Shown here piece after piece: positions 52,490 to 60,919 of a stretch of DNA of 64,000 nt. The notes beneath the pieces were generated by a model that ran no database searches, was not told the DNA's origin, and saw nothing but the letters and a program-made list of their open reading frames with translations. Positions within the stretch are counted from its first letter, which is position 1, and the number at the start of each line of letters is the position of its first letter. The stretch is from WTJD01 sp964225175 (GTDB taxonomy: Bacteria > Pseudomonadota > Gammaproteobacteria > Xanthomonadales > SZUA-36), in NCBI GenBank assembly GCA_964225175.1, contig CAXQNK010000105.1, forward strand, positions 1 through 64,000, in the 5' to 3' direction. The translations under genes were made by a program, and so were the position numbers.

Positions 52490-53463
52490 AAGGCCAGCGG
52501 GCCGGCGTCTGGCGCCGCAGGTTCAACGCCATGCGGCTCTGGTTCGACGCGGGCATGGTTGAGTTCGACCCTGAAGCAAGTGAGGTCAAGCGCGTCGACT
52601 GGCTGAGGACACTTCCTTTCGTGCTGGTGCACGTGGCGTGTTTGCTGGTGTTCGTCGTGGGCTGGAGTCCGATAGCGGTTGCAGTCGCTGTGCTGCTGTA
52701 CGCGGTGCGCATGTTTGCAATCACCGGGTTTTATCACCGCTATTTCTCACACCGAAGCTTTAAGACCTCACGCTTCGCGCAATTCCTGTTTGCCGTGCTC
52801 GGTGCCGCCTCGGTCCAACGCGGTCCCATCTGGTGGGCTGCGCACCATCGGCATCACCATGCTGAAAGTGAGCAGGCCGATGATCCGCACTCACCGGTGC
52901 AACATGGGTTCCTCTGGTCGCACACGGGTTGGTTTTTGTCCCGTTCCCATTTTGGAATCCGGCCCGAACGCGTGGCAGACCTCATGCGTTTCCCTGAACT
53001 GAAGCTCCTTGATCGCTTCGATATCCTCGTGCCGGTTCTGCTCGCCGTGGGCCTGTTGTGGTTGGGGAATTACCTCGAATCAGCGGCGCCGCACCTGGGA
53101 ACCAGCGGCGGGCAGATGCTGATCTGGGGGTTTTTCGTATCTACCGTGGTGCTGTACCACGCCACCTTCACCATTAACTCGCTGGCGCATCGCTGGGGCA
53201 GACGGCGATATGCGACCTCCGATGAGAGTCGCAATAACTTCTGGCTCGCACTGCTGACCCTGGGCGAGGGATGGCACAACAACCATCATCATTATCCTGC
53301 GTCTGCCCGGCAGGGGTTCTACTGGTGGGAGATCGACCTGACGTGGTATGGGTTGCGCCTGCTGGCTTTGTTCGGAGTTGTCTGGGACCTGAAACCCGTC
53401 CCCAGTTCACGGCGTGACAGCGGCAAAATTGTCACCGCGGACGCAGAGCGTGCATCCGCATGA
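52483..53463 (+). CDS. Acyl-CoA/acyl-lipid desaturase
   Basis: A 326-residue membrane di-iron desaturase with the three His boxes: HRYFSHR (after YAVRMFAITGFYHR), HHRHHH and HNNHHHYPAS. Two pairs of hydrophobic segments separate them (FVLVHVACLLVFVVGWSPIAV; LLAVGLLWLGNYL and ILIWGFFVSTVVLYHA). It should introduce a double bond into a fatty acyl chain with O2 and an electron donor. The product is a natural substrate for the Cfa-like methyltransferases in the same operon. Confidence 0.9.
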   Translation: MVKGQRAGVWRRRFNAMRLWFDAGMVEFDPEASEVKRVDWLRTLPFVLVHVACLLVFVVGWSPIAVAVAVLLYAVRMFAITGFYHRYFSHRSFKTSRFAQFLFAVLGAASVQRGPIWWAAHHRHHHAESEQADDPHSPVQHGFLWSHTGWFLSRSHFGIRPERVADLMRFPELKLLDRFDILVPVLLAVGLLWLGNYLESAAPHLGTSGGQMLIWGFFVSTVVLYHATFTINSLAHRWGRRRYATSDESRNNFWLALLTLGEGWHNNHHHYPASARQGFYWWEIDLTWYGLRLLALFGVVWDLKPVPSSRRDSGKIVTADAERASA

Positions 53464-54755
53464 AAATTGCGGTGGTGGGCACAGGCATTGCGGGCAACAC
53501 GGTCGCTCATCACCTGTCGAAAAAGCATGAGGTCACGGTCTTCGAGGCCGCGAGCCGAATCGGCGGACATACCAACACGGTTACTGTCGAGCACGCGGGC
53601 CGCGATTACGCAGTGGACACCGGGTTTATCGTCTACAACGAAAGGACCTACCCACATTTCATTCGCCTGCTGGACAAGCTGGGGGTGGAATGGCAAGACA
53701 GCGACATGAGTTTCAGCGTGCAGGACGCGCGCTCTGGGCTGGAGTACAACGGGACCAGCCTGAACGCCTTGTTTGCCCAGAGAAGAAACCTGCTGCGTCC
53801 CAGTTTTCATCGAATGATTCGCGACATTCTACGTTTTAACAGGGAAGCTTCCACCCTGCTGGCGCCAGGGGCGGCGGAGCCGACCCTGCAGGAATTTCTG
53901 GATGAGCGCGCGTATTCAAGAGCCTTTGTTGATCACTACATCATCCCAATGGGGGCGGCGATCTGGTCAGCAAAGCCCGCAATCATGCGGCATATGCCCG
54001 CACGGTTTTTTGCTCGTTTTTTCCATAACCATGGCATGCTGAGTGTCAATGATCGGCCTGTCTGGCGTGTTATTAAAGGAGGGTCGAAGCAGTACGTCGA
54101 CCGGTTGGTCCGTGACCATCTGGACCGCATTCGAACTCGGGCGCCCGTGCAATCTGTTCAACGCATGCAAGAACACGTCACAGTTCGGGTGGCGGGCGCA
54201 GAGCCCGAGCACTTCGATCATGTCTTTCTGGCTTGCCACAGTGACCAGGCGCTGGCAATGCTGGCGGACCCCAGCGAACAGGAGACATCGGTGCTGGGTG
54301 CAATGACTTACCAGAAAAACGAGGCCGTGTTACACACCGATGCCAGCATCATGCCGCGTCGCAGAAGGGCCTGGGCCGCATGGAACTATCACCTGCTGGA
54401 GGATTCCCAGGAACGCGTGGCGGTCACATACAACATGAACATCCTCCAGGGGCTGGATGCGCCTGTGCAGTTCTGCGTAAGCCTCAATAACACCGCGGCG
54501 ATCAATCCGGAGCGGATCATTCAAAGCTTTGATTATGAACACCCGGTGTTCACAGCGCAGGCCGTCGCCGCACAGCAGCGTCATGCCGATATCAATGGCG
54601 AGCGAGTCAATGGCTTCAAGGGCCGCACCTGGTATTGCGGTGCTTATTGGCGTTATGGTTTCCATGAAGACGGGGTGGTGAGCGCCCTGACAGCGCTCGA
54701 GAATTTCAACCAGGGGCAGGCGGATGCAGAGCGCAATCTACGAAGGGCGAGTTAG
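53460..54755 (+). CDS. FAD-dependent amine-oxidase-like oxidoreductase
   Basis: A 431-residue flavoprotein. The dinucleotide motif VVGTGIAGNTVAHHLSKKHEVTVFEA binds FAD, and GGHTNTV, DTGFIVYNERTYPHF and the C-terminal NTAAINPERI are typical of the NAD(P)-binding/amine oxidase family found next to DUF1365 and Cfa genes. Homologues in light-stress operons are thought to modify fatty-acid chains. No signal peptide. It overlaps the desaturase (4 bases) and DUF1365 (32 bases) genes. Confidence 0.88.
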   Translation: MKIAVVGTGIAGNTVAHHLSKKHEVTVFEAASRIGGHTNTVTVEHAGRDYAVDTGFIVYNERTYPHFIRLLDKLGVEWQDSDMSFSVQDARSGLEYNGTSLNALFAQRRNLLRPSFHRMIRDILRFNREASTLLAPGAAEPTLQEFLDERAYSRAFVDHYIIPMGAAIWSAKPAIMRHMPARFFARFFHNHGMLSVNDRPVWRVIKGGSKQYVDRLVRDHLDRIRTRAPVQSVQRMQEHVTVRVAGAEPEHFDHVFLACHSDQALAMLADPSEQETSVLGAMTYQKNEAVLHTDASIMPRRRRAWAAWNYHLLEDSQERVAVTYNMNILQGLDAPVQFCVSLNNTAAINPERIIQSFDYEHPVFTAQAVAAQQRHADINGERVNGFKGRTWYCGAYWRYGFHEDGVVSALTALENFNQGQADAERNLRRAS

Positions 54756-55497
54756 ACACAGGCGCTCGGTACCCTCGAAGCACGCTTTCGAGTACCGCCT
54801 GTTCATGGTTTACCTGGATCTCGACGAGCTGGACGAAGTGTTTCAAGGTCGCTGGCTGTGGTCTACCCGTCAATGCACGGTCGCTCGCTTCAAGCGTGAA
54901 AACCACCTGGGTGACCCGCGCCAGCCGCTGAAAGAGGCGGTGCGTGAGCTCGTCGAACAAAGAGAAGGGCAACGTCCCGCCGGCCCCATCCGTTTGCTGA
55001 CCCACCTCAGCTACTTTGGATACTGTTTCAACCCTGTGAGCTTCTATTACTGCTTTTCAAATGACGAGCGACTGGAGTGGATTGTCGCTGAGGTTAATAA
55101 CACTCCATGGGGTGAGCGGCATTGTTACGTGATGGATGCGCGCCAGGACCAGCGCGAGGAAGGTCGCATGAGGCATCAGCCGGTCAAAGCCATGCACGTC
55201 TCACCGTTCATGCCGATGGACGTCGCCTATGACTGGCGATTTTCAACACCCGGAACCTCCCTGAGTGTTCACATGGAAAACCACCAGCCTGGCGGCAAGA
55301 TTTTTGATGTCACCCTGGCATTGGATCGAACGCCTGTCACCGGGCGAACGCTGGCCCGCGTGTTGATGGTTTACCCACTGATGACTTTGCGGGTCATCTG
55401 GGGCATCCACTGGCAGGCATTCAAGCTTTGGCTTAAACGCGTGCCGGTCTATGATCACCCAGCGAAAGCTGTGACCACGCGAGGAGAGAAACTGTGA
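54724..55497 (+). CDS. DUF1365 family protein
   Basis: A 257-residue protein with the family start SAIYEGRVRHRRSVPSKHAFEYRLFMVYLDLDEL and conserved VSFYYCFSNDERLEWIVAEVNNTPWGERH, ending in a hydrophobic helix (ARVLMVYPLMTLRVIWGIHW) that may attach it to the membrane. DUF1365 is nearly always adjacent to a FAD oxidoreductase and a Cfa-like gene, as here. Biochemical role unknown. Confidence 0.9.
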   Translation: MQSAIYEGRVRHRRSVPSKHAFEYRLFMVYLDLDELDEVFQGRWLWSTRQCTVARFKRENHLGDPRQPLKEAVRELVEQREGQRPAGPIRLLTHLSYFGYCFNPVSFYYCFSNDERLEWIVAEVNNTPWGERHCYVMDARQDQREEGRMRHQPVKAMHVSPFMPMDVAYDWRFSTPGTSLSVHMENHQPGGKIFDVTLALDRTPVTGRTLARVLMVYPLMTLRVIWGIHWQAFKLWLKRVPVYDHPAKAVTTRGEKL

Positions 55498-56744
55498 AAT
55501 CCGTTAGCCTGGCTTCACAAGAGCATCTTTCAGTGACACCCAAACCCGGCATGCTGGAGTCCCTGGCATGTCGCCTGGTTCTCAGGCAACTTGTTCAGCT
55601 GGAACATGGTCGCCTCACCTTGGTGGACCGTGGCGAGGAGCTTCACTTTGGCCAGGCGGACGAACACGCTGAGCTCAAGGTTCAGCTTACGGTTAAAGAT
55701 CCTTCGTTTTATGCGGACATCGCCTTTGGCGGATCGATCGGCGCAGGAGAGGCTTACATGGCAGGGGCCTGGACCTGCGATGATCTGGTTAGCCTGGTGC
55801 GAATGTTGGTTAGAAACCGCTCCGTCCTCGATGGCATGGAGGGGGGCTCGGCGCGTCTGACCCGCCCACTTCAGAAATTGTTCCACTGGATCAACAGGAA
55901 CACGCGAGAAGGTGCCCGGCGAAATATTTCTGCGCACTACGACCTGGGCAATGCGTTTTTTGCCCTTTGGCTGGACGAGTCGATGATGTATTCCTCGGCC
56001 ATGTTTCCGGAGCCGCAAACCAGCCTCGCCCAAGGGCAACTCCACCGGCTTGAAGCCGTGTGCAAGAAGCTCGACCTCAAACCTGATGATCACGTTCTCG
56101 AGATTGGAACCGGGTGGGGCGGGTTCGCGATCCACGCCGCTGCCCGATACGGTTGCCGGATCACAACGACGACCATTTCCCGGGAACAACATGATCTGGC
56201 CCGCCAACGCATCAGGGCGGCAGGGCTCGAGGACCGCATCACCCTGCTGCTGGAGGACTACCGGGATCTCGAGGGTCAATTCGATAAACTGGTCTCCCTC
56301 GAGATGATCGAGGCCATTGGGGCGGATCAGTTCGACACCTATTTTGCTCGCTGCGGCGAGTTGTTGAAGCCTGGCGGTCGCATGCTCATCCAGGCCATTA
56401 CCATCGCCGATGAACTGTTTGACGACTATCGCCGCAATGTTGATTTCATTCAGCGATATATTTTCCCCGGAAGTTGTTTGCCCGCACTGTCGGCCATGCT
56501 GGATTCGATCAAGCGACGTTCAAGATTGTTGGTGACCGGTGTCGAGGATATCGGGATTGATTACGCCAGGACCCTGAACATGTGGAGGTCAAATTTCTTC
56601 GCTGCCATCGAAGAAGTTCGCGACCAGGGGTTTTCTGAGGAATTCATTCGCATGTGGGACTTCTATCTCTGTTACTGCGAGGGGGGCTTCCTCGAACGAT
56701 CCATCAGTGACGTCCACCTGGTCGCTGAAAAACCGACCTTCTGA
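55494..56744 (+). CDS. Cyclopropane-fatty-acyl-phospholipid synthase family protein
   Basis: A 416-residue Cfa-like enzyme, longer and closer to true CFA synthase than the first one. The N-terminal lipid-binding domain includes FGGSIGAGEAYMAGAWTCDDL. The catalytic domain has HYDLGNAFFALWLDESMMYSSAMF and SAM motif VLEIGTGWGGFAIHAA, plus the acidic SLEMIEAIG. It methylates an unsaturated phospholipid chain, giving a cyclopropane or a methyl branch. GTG start overlapping the DUF1365 stop (GTGA). Confidence 0.93.
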   Translation: MKSVSLASQEHLSVTPKPGMLESLACRLVLRQLVQLEHGRLTLVDRGEELHFGQADEHAELKVQLTVKDPSFYADIAFGGSIGAGEAYMAGAWTCDDLVSLVRMLVRNRSVLDGMEGGSARLTRPLQKLFHWINRNTREGARRNISAHYDLGNAFFALWLDESMMYSSAMFPEPQTSLAQGQLHRLEAVCKKLDLKPDDHVLEIGTGWGGFAIHAAARYGCRITTTTISREQHDLARQRIRAAGLEDRITLLLEDYRDLEGQFDKLVSLEMIEAIGADQFDTYFARCGELLKPGGRMLIQAITIADELFDDYRRNVDFIQRYIFPGSCLPALSAMLDSIKRRSRLLVTGVEDIGIDYARTLNMWRSNFFAAIEEVRDQGFSEEFIRMWDFYLCYCEGGFLERSISDVHLVAEKPTF

Positions 56745-56747
56745 ACC

Positions 56748-56900
56748 ATGCGCCGGGAAAGTCATCGCAGGGTGCTGCCCTCGAAGGACTGCCCAGTGTG
56801 TGGTCTGTCCTTTAATTGGCGGCGCAAATGGGCGGCCCACTGGGAGTCCGTCCGCTATTGTTCAGAGCGCTGTCGCAGGAATCGCAGGGTTTCGAAATGA
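56748..56900 (+). CDS. DUF2256 protein (50 aa)
   Basis: A 50-residue basic protein too short for most annotation pipelines: MRRESHRRVLPSKDCPVCG, then SFNWRRKWAAHWESVRYCS, then ERCRRNRRVSK. Two CxxC/CxxxC pairs (CPVC, CSERC) suggest one zinc site. The pattern K-x-C-P-x-C-G-x-x-F-x-W-R-x-K-W matches DUF2256, which often accompanies photolyase and Cfa genes. It starts 3 bases after the Cfa stop and its TGA overlaps the photolyase ATG (ATGA). Function unknown. Confidence 0.88.
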   Translation: MRRESHRRVLPSKDCPVCGLSFNWRRKWAAHWESVRYCSERCRRNRRVSK

Positions 56901-58444
56901 ATGCACAAGCGTGTCGCTGCATGCGCTTGGTGCTGGGTGACCAATTGAACCGGGAGCACTCCTGGTTCAGCCATGTGCACAATGACGTGGTTTACGTATT
57001 CGCGGAACTGCGCCAGGAGACCGATTACGTCCGCCATCATGCACAGAAAGTGGTCGCTTTTTTTGCAGCCATGAAGGCGTTTTCCGATGAGCTTGAATCG
57101 GCAGGACACCGCACGCTGTATCTCGATCTGGATCACACGCAGGACGATGTCGATCTGCCGGCACTCCTGCAGCGCCTCTTCACCGAGTGGGGTGTCTCCC
57201 GCTTTGAGTACCTGCTTCCCGACGAGTATCGACTTCGGCGTCAATTGGCCGAATTTTCAGAAAAACTGGATATGGACACAGCCGCCCTTGACACTGAGCA
57301 CTTCCTGCTTCCGTTCGATGTTCTCGGTGAGTGGTTCGATGCGGGTAAAAAGACCCGCATGGAGCATTTTTATCGCCGGATGCGCAGACACCTGGACATC
57401 CTGATTGATGATCAGGGTCAACCGGTTGGTGAGCGTTGGAATTTTGATACTGAAAACCGCAAGAAGCTCCCGTCATCACAGTCGATCCCGCCTGTGCTGC
57501 GGCTGAACAACCCAACAGAGCCGATCAGGGCCCGAATTGAGCGGCATGGCATTCAGACCATTGGCAATTTCCAGGATGATCTGCAATGGCCGGTGAATGC
57601 CAGCCAGGCGCGTAGGGTGATGAACCACTTTATCGAGCACTGCCTCCCCGATTTTGGTCGTTTTCAGGACGCGCTTTCCACGCGAGACCCCTGGCTGTTT
57701 CACAGCCGCTTGTCCTTTGCCCTGAACGCCAAGATTCTCTCTCCGCGTGAGCTCGTGGACAGCGTCATGGCGGCTTGGCAAAGGGACAGGCAACGTTATC
57801 CGCTGGCTTCGATCGAGGGGTTTATTCGCCAGGTCATCGGCTGGCGAGAATTCATGCGTGGTATCTACTGGACCTACATGCCGGGGTACGCCACCCGAAA
57901 TCACTTGGGGAGCAAGCGCAAGCTGCCGCGATTCTTCTGGGATGGAAAAACCGATATGGCCTGCATGGCACATGCCATCGGACAATCCCTTGATCATGCC
58001 TACGCGCACCACATCCAACGTCTCATGGTCACGGGCAATTTCGCCTTGCTTGCGGGGATCGACCCCGACGAGGTGGATGCCTGGTACCTGGGCATTTATA
58101 TCGATGCGGTGGAGTGGGTTGAAATGCCTAATACCAGGGGCATGAGCCAGTTCGCCGATGGTGGCGTCATTGCGAGCAAGCCCTATTGCTCCTCGGGGAA
58201 CTACATCAACAAGATGAGCGACTATTGCGCACAGTGCAGTTACCGGGTGAAAGATAAAACGGGTCAACAGGCCTGTCCCTTCAACAGCCTATATTGGCAC
58301 TTCATGATCCGGCACCGGGACGAGCTCTCTCGTAACCCGCGTATCGGTATGATCTACCGAAGCTGGGACCGAATGAACGAGGAACACCGGGACGGCGTTC
58401 TGAAGACAGCGGAGGCAATACTGGACCAACTCGACGATCTCTGA
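56897..58444 (+). CDS. Iron-sulfur bacterial cryptochrome/(6-4) photolyase (FeS-BCP)
   Basis: A 515-residue cryptochrome/photolyase-related protein of the PhrB type that repairs UV (6-4) photoproducts using FAD. The N-terminal part is an antenna-binding Rossmann domain (CRCMRLVLGDQLNREHSWF). The C-terminal helical FAD domain includes DKT..YIDAVEWVEMPNTRGMSQFADGG and SKPYCSSGNYINKMSDYC. The four 4Fe-4S cysteines are visible as YCSSG, DYCAQC and ACPFN. ATG 56897 is set by the overlap with DUF2256. As last gene of the litR operon it supplies the DNA-repair arm. Confidence 0.93.
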   Translation: MNAQACRCMRLVLGDQLNREHSWFSHVHNDVVYVFAELRQETDYVRHHAQKVVAFFAAMKAFSDELESAGHRTLYLDLDHTQDDVDLPALLQRLFTEWGVSRFEYLLPDEYRLRRQLAEFSEKLDMDTAALDTEHFLLPFDVLGEWFDAGKKTRMEHFYRRMRRHLDILIDDQGQPVGERWNFDTENRKKLPSSQSIPPVLRLNNPTEPIRARIERHGIQTIGNFQDDLQWPVNASQARRVMNHFIEHCLPDFGRFQDALSTRDPWLFHSRLSFALNAKILSPRELVDSVMAAWQRDRQRYPLASIEGFIRQVIGWREFMRGIYWTYMPGYATRNHLGSKRKLPRFFWDGKTDMACMAHAIGQSLDHAYAHHIQRLMVTGNFALLAGIDPDEVDAWYLGIYIDAVEWVEMPNTRGMSQFADGGVIASKPYCSSGNYINKMSDYCAQCSYRVKDKTGQQACPFNSLYWHFMIRHRDELSRNPRIGMIYRSWDRMNEEHRDGVLKTAEAILDQLDDL

Positions 58445-58542
58445 GATCGGGATATCGATGAACACTGTCTCCGCCGTCGGCGCATGGCGGCTCGACTGGC
58501 CTTCCATTACACTGGCGCGAACTCCGAACCCCTGGACCTCCA

Positions 58543-60906
58543 ATGCCGAAACCGTTTCCAAAGCCACTTGCCTGGGTCGTCTGCCTGTTGGCTCTTGCCG
58601 CCTGTGAGCCGCAACGGGCGCCCGCACCGAAATATGCAGAACCAGCGAAGTCCGGCGCATTGCAATGGCCGGTTTGGGTGGCGTCTTATATCGAGGAGCA
58701 CCTCGCCGCACATCCACAGTTTGCGGTCATGCAAGGCCGCCATGAGTTTGACGGGCAATTGCCGGACTGGAGCCGAGAGGGCATCGCCCGCGAGATCAGC
58801 CGGCTGCACGAGGCGCGGGCTGCAGCCCTGGCTTTCGAAGACGCTAGCATGACGGCTGAGCAGAGATTTCAGAAACGATACCTGGTCGCATGGATTGATC
58901 ATGACCTGTTCTGGGCCGAGAAAGCGCGCTGGCCTTTTCGCAATCCTCAGTTTTACCTTGGTTGGCTCAACGATTCGCTGGACCCAAGCCCCTTCATTAC
59001 GCTGGATTACGCTCCGAAAGCGTTGCGATTGCAGGCTTTTACGCGCTATCTGAACAATATCCCACGCGCAGCGGAACAGATTCAGGACAATCTCGAGATG
59101 CCCATGCCGCTGACGTGGTTACAGCTGGGTATCGACGCATTCCAGGGCTATGCCGACTACTTCGAGGCTGATGTGCCCGCGATCTGGAACGACGTAGAGG
59201 ATCCAAAACTCCAGTCCGAATTTGTCCGAGCAAACACTACAGCGGTCGCGGCCATGAGGCAGCTCGCGAGCTGGCTCGAGAGCCATCGATCCACCGCTAC
59301 CTCGGACTTTGCTCTCGGTTCGGAGCTTTTCAAACAGATGCTGTGGGACACTGAGCGGGTTGATATCAGCCTGGCCGACCTCGAGGCGATTGGGCGTGCG
59401 GACATGCAGCGGAATCTGGACGCCTTGCGGGATGCTTGTGGCGCATTTGCCCCCGGGGCCAGCGTGCAAGACTGTTTCCAGCGCATGAGCAGTCGGAAGT
59501 CCGATGATGGTCCGGTCATGAGCGCTCGACGGCAGCTGGGAGAAATCAGGGAATTCATGGTGAGCGAGGACCTCGTGACCATACCCGGCATCGAGGAGGC
59601 GCTTGTCGAGGAGGCTCCGCCCTATGCCCGCTCAAATTCCGCCTACATTACGATTCCCGGTCCCTGGGAAAAAGATCAGCCCTCGGTGTACTACATCTCG
59701 CCCCCCAACCCGGAGTGGCCTGAAGACGTCCAGGCGGACTACATCCCTGGCGAGGCGGATTTGCTGTTCACTTCCGTTCACGAAGTCTGGCCAGGCCATT
59801 TTCTCAATTTTCTGCATGCCAAACGGTCCCCATGGATTTTCGGGCGCGCGTTCGTGGGTTATGCCTTCGGGGAGGGCTGGGCCCATTACACCGAAGAAAT
59901 GATGCTCGAGGCCGGCCTCAGGGGTGCAGATCCGGAAACACGGATAGGGCAGCTGTCCAATGCCCTGCTGCGAAATGCCCGTTTTCTCTCGTCAATAGGC
60001 TTGCATACCCAGGGCTGGTCCGTGGAGGCATCCCAGCGGTTCTTCGTCGAGGAGGCTTACCAGTCAGAAGGCACCGCGATTCAGCAGGCGGCTCGGGGCA
60101 CTTACGATCCAGGTTATCTGAATTACACACTTGGCAAGCTGCTGATTCTCCAGTTGCGTGAAGACTGGACGGCCACACGGGGTGGGCGAGATGCATGGAA
60201 AGCATTCCATGATCGCTTTCTTTCGTTTGGCGGGCCGCCGATACCCCTCGTCAGGCAAGCCATGCTGGATGAGCCGGAGCCTGTGGCTCGATTCCCCGGG
60301 GCGGTTCGCGACGATCGACATTCCGGTCACCGGCTCAGTTCATGGAGCTGGGATTGTGAAGATGGTCAACGGTTGGTGCTGACCCGTGTCGGCGTCGAGG
60401 GCGAGGGCGACCCGCGGGTGCTGTTCGATTCGCAGGGCGCGCATCAACTCGAACGTGAACCCGTCGCTTCCGGCGTGAAGCACGCCGGTGCCGGACGAGT
60501 CTTCTGGAGCAAGGGCAAAGAGGCCAGCTTTGAAAACCAGGGGCTGAGAACGAGTTGCCGGCTCAATGACTTTGATAGTGAATTCGAAGACGCCAAGCTG
60601 CGCGGCGCCGATTTCCGCGCCCTGGGTGTCGGGTCGGACTGGTCCCTGGAACTGTTCAGTGCGCGGCCCAGCAGGTTGCTCACATCATCTGATGCGCACT
60701 GGATTGAGTTTGATGCCGGCGAGGCTGCGCCCTTGCCGGATGGTTCCGGCAGCGTCTTCAGCGCAAAGCGTGTCGCTCAGACTCTTGTCGTGGAAGTCCG
60801 GGCCGGTCCCTGCGAGCACGTCTCAAGCGGTCATGAGTTCGAGACAAAGGTGCGCGTGTTGCATGCCGGCAGAGTTTTCGTTGGTTGCGGCAAGGCACTG
60901 CATTAA
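58543..60906 (+). CDS. DUF885 metalloprotease-like lipoprotein with C-terminal MliC-like and COG3650-like domains
   Basis: A 787-residue lipoprotein. The signal peptide ends LLALAACEP (Cys21). Residues ~40-595 are a DUF885 helical peptidase domain with the HExxPGH site (VHEVWPGHFLNFLHAKR) and a second Glu in GEGWAHYTEEMML. Two more domains follow: a small MliC-like one (WSWDCEDGQRLVLTRVGVEG) and a COG3650-like beta domain with paired Cys (VGSDWSLELFS, then AGPCEHVSSG and VFVGCGK). The normal DUF885 length is about 570-600, so this is a fusion. It is separate from the litR operon by 98 bases. Confidence 0.85.
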   Translation: MPKPFPKPLAWVVCLLALAACEPQRAPAPKYAEPAKSGALQWPVWVASYIEEHLAAHPQFAVMQGRHEFDGQLPDWSREGIAREISRLHEARAAALAFEDASMTAEQRFQKRYLVAWIDHDLFWAEKARWPFRNPQFYLGWLNDSLDPSPFITLDYAPKALRLQAFTRYLNNIPRAAEQIQDNLEMPMPLTWLQLGIDAFQGYADYFEADVPAIWNDVEDPKLQSEFVRANTTAVAAMRQLASWLESHRSTATSDFALGSELFKQMLWDTERVDISLADLEAIGRADMQRNLDALRDACGAFAPGASVQDCFQRMSSRKSDDGPVMSARRQLGEIREFMVSEDLVTIPGIEEALVEEAPPYARSNSAYITIPGPWEKDQPSVYYISPPNPEWPEDVQADYIPGEADLLFTSVHEVWPGHFLNFLHAKRSPWIFGRAFVGYAFGEGWAHYTEEMMLEAGLRGADPETRIGQLSNALLRNARFLSSIGLHTQGWSVEASQRFFVEEAYQSEGTAIQQAARGTYDPGYLNYTLGKLLILQLREDWTATRGGRDAWKAFHDRFLSFGGPPIPLVRQAMLDEPEPVARFPGAVRDDRHSGHRLSSWSWDCEDGQRLVLTRVGVEGEGDPRVLFDSQGAHQLEREPVASGVKHAGAGRVFWSKGKEASFENQGLRTSCRLNDFDSEFEDAKLRGADFRALGVGSDWSLELFSARPSRLLTSSDAHWIEFDAGEAAPLPDGSGSVFSAKRVAQTLVVEVRAGPCEHVSSGHEFETKVRVLHAGRVFVGCGKALH

Positions 60907-60919
60907 AGAGCCCTGAAAG

